From assembly GCA_035439445.1 (NCBI GenBank), contig DAORKG010000013.1, positions 1 to 64,000 on the forward strand: a stretch of DNA of 64,000 nt. The letters are read 5' to 3'. Shown one piece after another: positions 45,434 to 53,675 of the stretch. The notes beneath the pieces are model-generated. The model was given only the letters and a program-made list of their open reading frames with translations, was not told where the DNA came from and made no database searches. The stretch is from UBA4416 sp035439445. Its GTDB lineage: Bacteria > Bacteroidota > Bacteroidia > B-17B0 > Aurantibacillaceae. The translations under genes were made by a program, and so were the position numbers. Position 1 is the stretch's first letter. Every line of letters begins with the position of its first letter.

Positions 45434-46909
45434 ATGATTACGGGAGAGTTAAAAACACAAGTTGACAAAATATGGGAATCATTCTGGACAGGTGGTGTAT
45501 CAAATCCACTTACTGTTATTGAGCAGTTTACTTACTTGCTGTTTATTAGAAGACTAGATGAGATTGAACTATTGGCAGAAAAGAAAGCCAGCTTAACTAA
45601 GCAACCAATTACCAAACCGCTTTTTAGCAAAAAACAACAAGCATTGCGTTGGAGTTCTTTTAAAAACAAAGACCCTCAAACCATGTTTGATTTATTTACT
45701 AAATCAAAAGATAATGAGCTCACAGTATTTGAACACATGAAAGATGTTGGAGCTGACGCAGGTGTGTTTGCTCAGTATATGAAAGGTGCCACCTTTATGA
45801 TTCCTACTCCACGATTACTTGACCAAGTGGTGCAAATGATTGATAAGGTGAAGATGGATGATAGAGATACAAAAGGAGACGTTTACGAATACCTGTTATC
45901 TAAAATTGCTGCTGCTGGAACTAACGGACAATTTAGAACACCACGCCACATTATTAAAATGATGGTGGATATGGTTGAACCAAAACAAACAGATATTATT
46001 TGCGACCCAAGTTGCGGAACAGCTGGTTTCTTAGTTTCTGCTGGGGAGTACATGCACGAAAAACATTCTGATTGGTTCCATGATAAAAACTTTAGGAAGC
46101 ATTACAACACAGCCATGTTTACTGGAGTAGAGTTTGATAACACCATGTTACGTATTGGTGCTATGAACTTGCAGTTGCATGGTATTGAAAGCCCTAACCT
46201 AATTGGTAAGGATGCCTTAAGCGAAAGTAATGCAGATGTAAGAGAGCGCTTTTCGTTGATACTTGCTAATCCTCCATTTAAAGGTTCTTTAGATTCAGAT
46301 AGTGTTGAAAGCTCTATACAAAAAACAGTTAACACAAAAAAAACAGAGCTACTATTTTTAGCTTTAATGTTACGTATGCTAAAAACTGGTGGACGTTGTG
46401 CGGTGATTATACCTGATGGTGTTTTATTTGGTAGCTCTAATGCTCACAAACAAATACGCCAAGAGATTATTGAAAACAATAAACTAGAAGCTATTATCTC
46501 TATGCCAAGTGGAGTGTTTAAACCTTATGCAGGAGTTAGTACTGCTGTGATGATATTTACCAAAACAGGAACGGGTGGTACTGACAAAGTATGGTTTTAT
46601 GACATGCAAGCGGATGGCTTAAGTTTAGATGATAAACGTGCTGAGGTAAAAGAGAATGACATCCCCGATATTATAAAACGTTACCACAACCTCAACGCTG
46701 AGGTAAAAAGAAAGCGCACAGATAAAAGTTTCTTGGTGCCTTTTAAAGAGATAAAAGATAATGATTGGGACTTAAGCATAAACCGTTATAAGGAAGTAGT
46801 TCATGAAGAAGTAACATACTCTACTCCAGCCAACATTATCAAAGAAATTAAGAGCTTAGACCAAGATAGAGCTAAAGCATTACAAACCTTAGAAAAGTTG
46901 TTAAAGTAA
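45434..46909 (+). CDS. hsdM: Type I restriction-modification DNA methyltransferase HsdM
   Basis: A 491-residue adenine-N6 methyltransferase subunit. N-terminal helical HsdM_N (about 5-145) is followed by the N6_Mtase domain: DPSCGTAGFLVSAGEYM (SAM-binding motif I, about 193-203) and LILANPPFKGSLDSD (catalytic NPPF, about 279). Length is normal. It modifies the host adenine in the bipartite site read by HsdS, in an M2S complex. The stop overlaps the HsdS start (TAATG at 46907-46911), indicating coupling. A possible promoter (TATATTTA) is 26 bases upstream of the ATG. Confidence 0.97.
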   Translation: MITGELKTQVDKIWESFWTGGVSNPLTVIEQFTYLLFIRRLDEIELLAEKKASLTKQPITKPLFSKKQQALRWSSFKNKDPQTMFDLFTKSKDNELTVFEHMKDVGADAGVFAQYMKGATFMIPTPRLLDQVVQMIDKVKMDDRDTKGDVYEYLLSKIAAAGTNGQFRTPRHIIKMMVDMVEPKQTDIICDPSCGTAGFLVSAGEYMHEKHSDWFHDKNFRKHYNTAMFTGVEFDNTMLRIGAMNLQLHGIESPNLIGKDALSESNADVRERFSLILANPPFKGSLDSDSVESSIQKTVNTKKTELLFLALMLRMLKTGGRCAVIIPDGVLFGSSNAHKQIRQEIIENNKLEAIISMPSGVFKPYAGVSTAVMIFTKTGTGGTDKVWFYDMQADGLSLDDKRAEVKENDIPDIIKRYHNLNAEVKRKRTDKSFLVPFKEIKDNDWDLSINRYKEVVHEEVTYSTPANIIKEIKSLDQDRAKALQTLEKLLK

Positions 46910-48051
46910 TGGACTTTGTAAAATTAACGGACGTGTGTGACTTTCAAGGTGGCACTCAACCACCGAAAAAAGAATGGAAAAAAGAACTCACTAAGGGGTA
47001 TGTTCGAATGTTGCAAATTAGGGACTTTACACAACGTGAAAGAAATAATGTTGAGTATGTATTTGATAAACCAACTCTAAAAAAATGTACTAAAGAGGAT
47101 GTACTAATCGGAAGATATGGAGCTTCAATCGGGAAAATTTGTACTGGGCTAGAAGGGGCATATAATGTTGCTCTTATTAAAACCATACCTGATAAAACAA
47201 AACTTGACAGAAACTTTCTATTATATATTCTTAAGGGTAGTGAATTTCAGCACTTTATTTCTAATATTGGATCTAGAGCAGCACAAGCGGGGTTTAATAA
47301 AACAGACCTGCAAGGGTTTGACATCCCCTTGCCACCTTTACCAGTTCAACAAAAAATAGCAGCCATATTAGATGCAGCAGATGAGTTACGTCAAAAAGAT
47401 AAAGCACTTGTTGCCAAATATGATGAGCTAACACAAGCTTTATTTTTGGATATGTTTGGAGACCCTGTATCTAATCCTAAGGGATGGGAGAAATCAGAGA
47501 CTATAAATTTTTGCTCTAGCATTGTTCCTGGAAGAGACAAACCTAAATCATTTACAGGAAATATTCCTTGGGTAACCACTGCTGATTTAAACCACTTAGG
47601 CTTCACAACAAAGTCGAAATCAGATATAGGTCTTACTGACAAAGAAATAGCTGAGGTTAGAGCTAAGATTATACCTAAAGGAAGTGTAATTATGACATGT
47701 GTAGGAGAGTTAGGAATTATAACCATTAATGAAACAGGCATGGTGGTTAATCAGCAACTACATGCATTTGTGTGTTCGGATAGGATTAATAATATCTTTT
47801 TAATGCACAGTCTTTCTTATCAAAAGTCATATATGAATAAAATGGCTTCTAGTACAACTGTGCCTTACATGAATAAAACAGTTTCAAACAATGTACCTAC
47901 AATTTGTCCGCCTATCAATTTGCAAAACCAATTTGCTGAACGTGTTAAGGTCATAGAGGAACAAAAAAACATAGCACAAGCAAGCGCCTTAAAATCAGAA
48001 GAATTGTTTAACAGCCTATTACAAAAGGCATTTAATGGGGAATTAGTATGA
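46909..48051 (+). CDS. hsdS: Type I restriction specificity subunit HsdS
   Basis: A 380-residue protein with two target-recognition domains separated by long helices. TRD1 spans about 5-150 (KLTDVCDFQGGTQPPKK to PLPPLPVQQKIAAILDAADELRQKDKALVAKYDELTQALFLDMFGDP), TRD2 about 185-330 (WVTTADLNHLGF, GELGIITINETGMVVNQQLHAF). Conserved spacer helices follow each TRD. It determines which bipartite sequence is methylated or cut. Starts with the hsdM stop overlapped; the next gene overlaps its stop (ATGAG at 48048). Confidence 0.95.
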   Translation: MDFVKLTDVCDFQGGTQPPKKEWKKELTKGYVRMLQIRDFTQRERNNVEYVFDKPTLKKCTKEDVLIGRYGASIGKICTGLEGAYNVALIKTIPDKTKLDRNFLLYILKGSEFQHFISNIGSRAAQAGFNKTDLQGFDIPLPPLPVQQKIAAILDAADELRQKDKALVAKYDELTQALFLDMFGDPVSNPKGWEKSETINFCSSIVPGRDKPKSFTGNIPWVTTADLNHLGFTTKSKSDIGLTDKEIAEVRAKIIPKGSVIMTCVGELGIITINETGMVVNQQLHAFVCSDRINNIFLMHSLSYQKSYMNKMASSTTVPYMNKTVSNNVPTICPPINLQNQFAERVKVIEEQKNIAQASALKSEELFNSLLQKAFNGELV

Positions 48052-48479
48052 GGTTTTACGAAACAGATAAAGAATTTGTCTTGCTTCAAGATAGTGAGGA
48101 AGCACCAAACAATGCTAAGCTTTACACTTATGGCATGAATCATCATAAGTCGGAAATCAGTTTACCGCAATTTGATTTAGTGATAGGATATTACCTGTCT
48201 GAATTTCCAGCAAGGTATATTTCGTATCTTGTATATAAAAACATTTCATTCAAATTGCACGACGAAATGAGTCATCAAAAAATGATCGAATTCTTAAACG
48301 ACCTCAAACATGGCGACCATGAAAAAAAGCTAGAGCAAATGGTCTTTGAATCATTTAAATCATATCCTGAGTATGCATATAACAGTGCGCGAAGAGTTGT
48401 TGAACAATTGCAATCAGAAAACAATAAAATGAAAGAGCGTCTAGAAAAGATTAACGCATTGTCATCAATACCAGAATAA
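48048..48479 (+). CDS. Hypothetical protein between hsdS and hsdR
   Basis: A 143-residue soluble protein with no recognised motif. The first 90 residues are mixed alpha/beta (LPQFDLVIGYYLSEFPARYISYLVYKNISFKLHDEMSHQKM) and the C-terminus is a coiled coil (RRVVEQLQSENNKMKERLEKINAL). It starts with an ATGA overlap of hsdS and ends ten bases before hsdR, so it is translated as part of the RM operon. It could be an accessory, protease-sensor or anti-restriction subunit; no evidence chooses between these. Confidence 0.72.
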   Translation: MRFYETDKEFVLLQDSEEAPNNAKLYTYGMNHHKSEISLPQFDLVIGYYLSEFPARYISYLVYKNISFKLHDEMSHQKMIEFLNDLKHGDHEKKLEQMVFESFKSYPEYAYNSARRVVEQLQSENNKMKERLEKINALSSIPE

Positions 48480-48489
48480 CAACATTACT

Positions 48490-51400
48490 ATGAGCAACTT
48501 CAATTTCTTAAAACAAGAGTGGACGTCACTTTACAGTAAAATGAAAAGTGCTGAGGAACGAGTTTTTACTGAGCCAGTATCAACTGCTAGTTATTGTCGT
48601 TTGGTAATTGAAGAATGTATGCACTTGCTATTTGACCAAGAGCATTTAGAAAAGCCTTACAACACAGAGCTTATCAACTTGATGAATGATGAAGCTGTAA
48701 AACGTATCATCCCATTTGATTTAAGTGAAGGCTTACACATCGTTCGCAAAACTGGTAACCAAGCAGCACACTATGGACAAAGAGTTACAAGTAAAGATGC
48801 TCTCATAAGCATTAAATATATATTCCCTTTTCTTAAATGGTTTGCACAAAACTACAGCAAAGTAGCACCTGAGTTACCAGGCTTATTTGATGATACTCAA
48901 ATACCAAAGGTTGGAGAAAAAAACAGACAGTTAAAAGAGCTACAAGCTGAAAATGAAAAAGCGCATCAAGTATTACTTGAGCAAATACAAAAACTTCAAG
49001 CTGAAAAAGATGCCATACTAGCTAAGGCACAAGAGAGTGAAGATACCTTGCTGAGGTTTAAAGCAAAAGAGCAAGAAGCTATTGCAAAACTCCAAGCACA
49101 AAAACAAACTCGTGTTAAACCAATAGCAACAGAGTTTAGCGAAGCTCAAACACGTCAACATCTAATTGATGTAGATTTAAAAGAAGCTGGCTGGGATAAT
49201 TTATTAGAAGGTAGAGACACGGAACACCCTGTAAAAGGCATGCCAGTTACTGCTGATAATCCTAATGGCAATGGATTTGTGGATTATGTTTTATGGGATG
49301 ATAACGGCAAACCATTAGCTGTTGTAGAAGCAAAACGTACCTCCAAAGATTTAGAAATAGGAAAGCATCAAGCTTCCTTGTATGCTAATTGCTTGGAACA
49401 AATGTATGGGCAACGTCCTGTTATTTTTTACACTAACGGTTACGAAACTAAGTTATGGGACGACACATTTTACAGCACACCACGTAGAGTTTACGGTTAC
49501 TATACTAAAGAAGAATTACAGTGGCTCATACAAAAACGAGCTACCATAAAAGATATACGCAAAGCAACCATTAATACTGAGATAGCAGGAAGACCATATC
49601 AACTAGAAGCTATACAACGTGTGGCAGAATCTTTTGTAACAGATGGACAAAGCGGTATATGTGGAAACAAGCGTAGAGCATTATTAGTAATGGCTACAGG
49701 TTCAGGTAAAACTCGAACAGCTGCTGCCATGGTTGATGTACTATTTAAAAACAACTGGGTGAAACGAGTTTTGTTTTTAGCAGATAGAAATGCTTTAGTG
49801 CGTCAAGCAAAATCTAACTTCTCAGAATACTTGCCCGATTTATCATCTATAGATTTAACTGCTGATAAGGAGAATGACACAACACGTTTAGTGTTTAGTA
49901 CATATCCTAGTATGATGAACAGGATTGACAACGTGCGAAATTCTGATGAACGTTTTTACGGAGTAGGACACTTTGATTTGATTATTGTTGATGAAGCGCA
50001 TCGTTCTGTCTATAACAGATACAAAGCTATTTTTGAATACTTTGATGCAATGGTTGTTGGCTTAACAGCTACACCTAAAGATGGTATTGACCATAATACT
50101 TTTGAGTTGTTTGGCTGTAGTAACGAAGACCCTACATTTTTGTATGAACTAGAGCAAGCAGTTCCAACATACTTAACACCATACAAAAATATTGATGTTA
50201 CCACGAACTTCATAAGAGAAGGTATAAAGTATAAAGACTTGTCACCAACAGACCAAGAAAAGTACGAGTCCACTTTTAGAGATGGAGCTACAGGTTTGTT
50301 TCCTGAGGAGATACGTTCTAATGCTATGAATAAATGGTTGTTCAACAAGGACACCGTTAATAAAGTGTTAGACCAACTCATGGAACTTGGGCAAAAGATT
50401 GAAGGTGGAGACAAGCTAGGTAGGACGATTATTTTTGCAGTCAATCAAGATCATGCAAAATTTATTACAGATTGTTTTACGGAAAGATACCCTGATAAAC
50501 CTTCGGGATTTATAAGCATGATACATAATCAAGTGTCTCATGCACAAAGTTTGATTGAGGATTTTTGTGATAAGTACAAAGAAAAAAATCCCATGATAGC
50601 GGTTTCTGTCGATATGATGGACACAGGAGTAGACGCACCAAGAGTATTAAACCTTGTGTTTTTTAAAGTGGTTCGTTCCTATGCAAAGTTTTGGCAAATG
50701 ATTGGTAGAGGAACTCGCTTATGCCCTGATGCATTTGGACCAAATCAACCTAAGGAACACTTTTTGATTTTTGACGTGTGTGGTAACTTCGATTTTTTTG
50801 AAGCTAACAAGGATGGTAAAATTGCTAAACTAGGCAAGCCCATTACACAACAAATATTTGATGCACGTTTACACTTAACAAAACTATTATCTGAAACAGG
50901 CGAAGTAGAAGACGCTCACTTAGCAACCAAACTTTTAGACTTGTTGCACTTCGCTATTCATCAATTAGATAAAGAACGCTTTCAGGTAAAGATGAAACTG
51001 AAGTATGTGGATGAGTTTAAGGAAAGAACTCGCTGGAATAATTTAGATGCAACAGATATACATAATATCGAAGAGCATTTATCAGAGTTGCCTGTTGCGG
51101 AAACTATTAATGAAATGGCAAGACGTTTTGATTTAATGATGTTGAAACTACAGATAGCAACATTGTTAATGTCTAGCAACCAAAAGATGTATCATGAGAA
51201 TTTGATACAGATAGCCGAAGCCCTGAGTTTAAAATACACGATACCACAAGTTCTAAAATCAAGAGGGCTATTGGAAAGTATGAAAGACCCTGAGTTCTAT
51301 AAAAAGCTTTCGCAAAAAAAACTAGAGGACATTCGAGAAGAAGTGAGAGAGCTAGTACAATATCTTGAAACAAAAGGTAGAGAAGCTATATACACTGATT

Positions 51401-51927
51401 TAGAAGATACTGATTTAACAGTAACAGTAAGAGAGCCGAACCTCAGCACTAACTACGGTGCTATATATCGCAAGCGTGTAGAAAGCTTCATAAGAGAGAA
51501 CAAATACCAACTTACTATTTCCAAGTTATCTACTAATCAACCTATAACAGCTGCTGAGTTATCTGTTTTAGAGAATCTATTATTTGATGGTGGAGAAAGA
51601 GGAACTAGAGAGGACTTTGTAAAAGAGTTTGGTGAAGCGCCGTTAGGTGTATTCATTAGAAGCATTATAGGATTAGATGTTAAAGCAGCACAAGATGCCT
51701 TTGCTGAGTTTTTGCAAGCTGGTAATTTAAGAGCTGACCAAATGACCTTTATACAAACTATCATAGCACATCTTACTAAAAATGGAACGGTACAACCTAG
51801 TATGTTGTTTGAACCACCATTTACAGATGTTAACGACCAAGGATTGCTAGGTGTATTTGATGATGGAGCTTCTCACAAAATAATTAGTATAGTAGAGAAG
51901 ATAAATGAGAATGCAGTAGGAGCTTAA
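48490..51927 (+). CDS. hsdR: Type I restriction enzyme endonuclease/translocase HsdR
   Basis: A 1145-residue R subunit. Order: DUF4145-like N-terminal domain (about 15-125), a coiled coil (about 150-215), the HSDR_N nuclease core with VVEAKRTSKD (E-x-K near 276), the SF2 helicase with Walker A MATGSGKTRTAA (about 400), DEAH box LIIVDEAHRS (about 500), motif VI DTGVDAPRVLNLVFFKVVRSYAKFWQMIGRGTRL, and an EcoEI_R-type C-terminal domain. It cuts unmodified DNA distant from its recognition site after translocating it. The DUF4145 fusion is a known variant of the EcoEI group. No frameshift is visible. Confidence 0.96.
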   Translation: MSNFNFLKQEWTSLYSKMKSAEERVFTEPVSTASYCRLVIEECMHLLFDQEHLEKPYNTELINLMNDEAVKRIIPFDLSEGLHIVRKTGNQAAHYGQRVTSKDALISIKYIFPFLKWFAQNYSKVAPELPGLFDDTQIPKVGEKNRQLKELQAENEKAHQVLLEQIQKLQAEKDAILAKAQESEDTLLRFKAKEQEAIAKLQAQKQTRVKPIATEFSEAQTRQHLIDVDLKEAGWDNLLEGRDTEHPVKGMPVTADNPNGNGFVDYVLWDDNGKPLAVVEAKRTSKDLEIGKHQASLYANCLEQMYGQRPVIFYTNGYETKLWDDTFYSTPRRVYGYYTKEELQWLIQKRATIKDIRKATINTEIAGRPYQLEAIQRVAESFVTDGQSGICGNKRRALLVMATGSGKTRTAAAMVDVLFKNNWVKRVLFLADRNALVRQAKSNFSEYLPDLSSIDLTADKENDTTRLVFSTYPSMMNRIDNVRNSDERFYGVGHFDLIIVDEAHRSVYNRYKAIFEYFDAMVVGLTATPKDGIDHNTFELFGCSNEDPTFLYELEQAVPTYLTPYKNIDVTTNFIREGIKYKDLSPTDQEKYESTFRDGATGLFPEEIRSNAMNKWLFNKDTVNKVLDQLMELGQKIEGGDKLGRTIIFAVNQDHAKFITDCFTERYPDKPSGFISMIHNQVSHAQSLIEDFCDKYKEKNPMIAVSVDMMDTGVDAPRVLNLVFFKVVRSYAKFWQMIGRGTRLCPDAFGPNQPKEHFLIFDVCGNFDFFEANKDGKIAKLGKPITQQIFDARLHLTKLLSETGEVEDAHLATKLLDLLHFAIHQLDKERFQVKMKLKYVDEFKERTRWNNLDATDIHNIEEHLSELPVAETINEMARRFDLMMLKLQIATLLMSSNQKMYHENLIQIAEALSLKYTIPQVLKSRGLLESMKDPEFYKKLSQKKLEDIREEVRELVQYLETKGREAIYTDLEDTDLTVTVREPNLSTNYGAIYRKRVESFIRENKYQLTISKLSTNQPITAAELSVLENLLFDGGERGTREDFVKEFGEAPLGVFIRSIIGLDVKAAQDAFAEFLQAGNLRADQMTFIQTIIAHLTKNGTVQPSMLFEPPFTDVNDQGLLGVFDDGASHKIISIVEKINENAVGA

Positions 51928-51972
51928 TAAATGCACTAAGTACATATTCATAACAAAAATAAAAACATCAAC

Positions 51973-52275
51973 ATGGCTAAAGTAACAAAATCGAAAACAC
52001 CAGTTAAGGCTGAGAAACCAACACTAAAGATAGTTATCAAAGGGGAATGGTTTGATATGATTATGGCAAAAACAAAAGTAATCGAGTATCGTGAAGTCAC
52101 GCCTTTTTGGGAAAGCAGATTATATGATAAAGCTGGTAAAAAAAGAGAGTACGAGCTGATTGAATTCATTAATGGCTATAATTCTGATGCAAGGAGAATG
52201 CTTACTAAGTATGAAGGCTTTTCGAAAAAAGGAGGATTGTTCCATATCAATATTGGAAAGATTCTTAAGAAGTAA
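51973..52275 (+). CDS. ASCH domain protein
   Basis: A 100-residue protein with an ASCH (PUA-like) beta-barrel: LKIVIKGEWFDMIMAKTKVIEYREVTPFWESRLYD, matching the family TKTIEYR consensus. ASCH proteins bind RNA or modified nucleotides; a cargo or defence function on the element is possible. N-terminal 15 residues are basic. It is alone in its strand context after hsdR with a 45-base gap. Confidence 0.82.
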   Translation: MAKVTKSKTPVKAEKPTLKIVIKGEWFDMIMAKTKVIEYREVTPFWESRLYDKAGKKREYELIEFINGYNSDARRMLTKYEGFSKKGGLFHINIGKILKK

Positions 52276-52292
52276 CAAATCCCTTACAGTGC

Positions 52293-52508
52293 ATGAAGGC
52301 TATCTTGATATTACTAGCGGTACTAACAGTTATGTGTGTTGTGATATCTATACCAGCATTTGAGGAACGGGAATATGCAAAAACACATCCTGATTTTTTA
52401 AAGAATGCTTATGACTTAAGAAATGCGTCTTTAGAAAAGAAGCCCGAGATTACAGATTCAATCCAGAACAATCCCAACACTAAAAATCAGTCAGCTCCTG
52501 AAAAGTAA
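52293..52508 (+). CDS. Small single-pass membrane protein
   Basis: A 71-residue protein with one N-terminal membrane segment (MKAILILLAVLTVMCVVISIPAF) and a polar tail that may face the periplasm (PEITDSIQNNPNTKNQSAPEK). The function cannot be inferred. Its 3' end overlaps the convergent HTH gene by 29 bases, and it follows the ASCH gene by 17 bases on the same strand. Coding is plausible but weak. Confidence 0.5.
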   Translation: MKAILILLAVLTVMCVVISIPAFEEREYAKTHPDFLKNAYDLRNASLEKKPEITDSIQNNPNTKNQSAPEK

Positions 52509-52719
52509 TACCTAACCCTTCTGCAATAAGGAGCAAGGATTTAACGGTTGGATTACCTTTCCCATGTTCTATCTTGCGCAAGTTGGGTTTGTCCCATCCA
52601 ATGCGGTAAGCCAAATCATTTTGAGACAGCTTGTATTTCTTGCGCAGAGCAACAATACGTTGCCCAAGCTTTAAAAGAAAAGCTTCATGTTCTAGCTCTT
52701 GAGATTTAGTAGTTTTCAC
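52480..52719 (-). CDS. XRE-family helix-turn-helix regulator
   Basis: A 79-residue Cro/C1-type DNA-binding protein: LGQRIVALRKKYKLSQNDLAYRIGWDKPNLRKIEHGKGNPTVKSLLLIAEGLGITFQEL is the full HTH_3 fold. I chose the GTG start at 52719; a TTG at 52734 would add MDFVE, and the longest frame (ATG 52872) would run through the promoter of the gene on the other strand. It probably regulates its own region or the divergent membrane-protein operon. It is opposite to its neighbours. Confidence 0.85.
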   Translation of the reverse strand: MKTTKSQELEHEAFLLKLGQRIVALRKKYKLSQNDLAYRIGWDKPNLRKIEHGKGNPTVKSLLLIAEGLGITFQELTDF

Positions 52720-52814
52720 CTCAACAAAGTCCAAAAAAACTATCGTCAAAGAGGGATGATATATTACCCCTTTTGATACATTTTTTATATATTTGGTAGA
52801 GCAATAGTTTGAGT

Positions 52815-53081
52815 ATGAAAGAGCTTTTAAAAAACAAACAACTGATAGGTGTCTACTTATTATGGGTTGCACTGCACTTTACACTATGGATGATTGGTAT
52901 AAGTCAGGATAAAACAACTAATCGCTATTCTCATGTAAAAGAATTCTGGCCATTTGGCGATTCAGGAATTAGCAGTTCTTATGACATAACTGAGTTTTTG
53001 ATATACATTATTGTACCCGCAATTCTTGTTGTAGCTATTAATTTTATATTTCCTAAAGAGCATGATAAAAAAAAACAATAG
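52815..53081 (+). CDS. Two-helix membrane protein
   Basis: An 88-residue protein with two transmembrane segments (IGVYLLWVALHFTLWMIG and FLIYIIVPAILVVAINFIF) and a basic cytoplasmic tail (KEHDKKKQ). A TATATTTG promoter-like element lies just upstream. The ATG at 52815 is preferred over a TTG six bases before it. No family recognised. Its stop is one base before the next ATG, so both are cotranscribed. Confidence 0.62.
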   Translation: MKELLKNKQLIGVYLLWVALHFTLWMIGISQDKTTNRYSHVKEFWPFGDSGISSSYDITEFLIYIIVPAILVVAINFIFPKEHDKKKQ

Positions 53082-53082
53082 G

Positions 53083-53421
53083 ATGAAAACAATTATCTAT
53101 ACCTTGTTAATACTTATTCCTTGTGTTTTATATTCTCAACCTATTATTGAGAGTAACCAAATACAAGGTAGAACATATTCGTATAATGCAGGCGATGATG
53201 GTTCAGGGTTCACAGCTGATAGATTTCTAAATAGTCCTTGCTATGGAGACATAGGATTTAGTCCAACTTGGAATAGAAAACAATTAGATGCTAGATATTG
53301 TGATTGTGAAAACAAAAAACATTGGAAGCAATTTGGTATTGGGGCAACAGTGACATTGTTAATTGGAGGCGTTGGATTTATGGTTTGGTTAAGCAGAAGA
53401 AAATCTAGGAACAGTGTATAA
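53083..53421 (+). CDS. Secreted/anchored small protein of the element's right end
   Basis: A 112-residue protein with a signal peptide (MKTIIYTLLILIPCVLYSQ) and a C-terminal membrane anchor (QFGIGATVTLLIGGVGFMVWLSRRKSR). The exported middle (SYNAGDDGSGFTADRFLNSPCYGDIGFSPTWNRKQLDARYCDCENKKHW) has three cysteines (one followed by D-C) that could form a metal or disulfide site. The ATG at 53083 is chosen for the signal peptide; another ATG exists at 53062 inside the previous gene. Last gene before attR. Confidence 0.6.
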   Translation: MKTIIYTLLILIPCVLYSQPIIESNQIQGRTYSYNAGDDGSGFTADRFLNSPCYGDIGFSPTWNRKQLDARYCDCENKKHWKQFGIGATVTLLIGGVGFMVWLSRRKSRNSV

Positions 53422-53557
53422 AGATTTATTGCAACTGCGTATTATTTTTCTGACCTTTACAACGACACATCGTTTTACCTTCAAATAAGCTTGGGTAACG
53501 ATTTGTTTCCGGTAGAGGGAATTCTCTATAACAATAAAAAATAAACCCCACAGTGAC

Positions 53558-53570
53558 AAAACTGTGCGCA
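53558..53570 (+). repeat. Arm-type-like repeat, right copy (AAAACTGTGCGCA)
   Basis: Same 13-bp sequence as at 38561-38573 in the same orientation; 46 bases inside attR. Candidate integrase arm site. Confidence 0.45.
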
Positions 53571-53616
53571 AAATAGAAACGTCAGAGTCAAAAGGGCATT
53601 AACGTTGGGATAGAGA

Positions 53617-53675
53617 GGTTCAGAGCACCTGCCTTACAAGCAGGGGGTCACAGGTTCGAACCCTGTATCTCCCAC
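53617..53675 (+). repeat. attR: duplicated tRNA-Val 3' end
   Basis: Right 59-bp copy identical to 38376-38434. It lacks the 5' half of a tRNA and so is not a gene. Its antisense is read as the last codons of the serine recombinase pseudogene. Confidence 0.92.

Larger units (their letters stand above)
38376..53675 (+). mobile_element. 15.3-kb integrative element in tRNA-Val
   Basis: Defined by a 59-bp exact direct repeat (38376-38434 and 53617-53675) made of the 3' part of tRNA-Val plus CAC. It contains a tyrosine integrase at the left end next to the tRNA, replication/recombination-like genes (RadC-type, Sak4-like ATPase, DUF3871, RepL-like), a type I restriction system and small cargo genes. 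No relaxase, TraG or type IV secretion gene is visible, so transfer would need a helper. Confidence 0.88.

Noticed and set aside
52735..52872. Long N-terminal extension of the HTH regulator
   Set aside because: It would cross the promoter of the membrane-protein genes on the other strand, and the HTH fold is complete from the later GTG start.
38435..53616. Conjugative element or prophage
   Set aside because: No relaxase, coupling protein, type IV secretion, terminase, capsid or tail gene was recognised.
53617..53675. Second tRNA-Val gene
   Set aside because: Only the 3' 59 bases are present; no 5' acceptor or complete D arm, so it is an attachment-site fragment.
53634..53675. GDTGFEPVTPCL as a conserved protein motif of the recombinase
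   Set aside because: The residues are translated from antisense tRNA sequence, so similarity among proteins with this ending reflects the tRNA, not selection on the protein.
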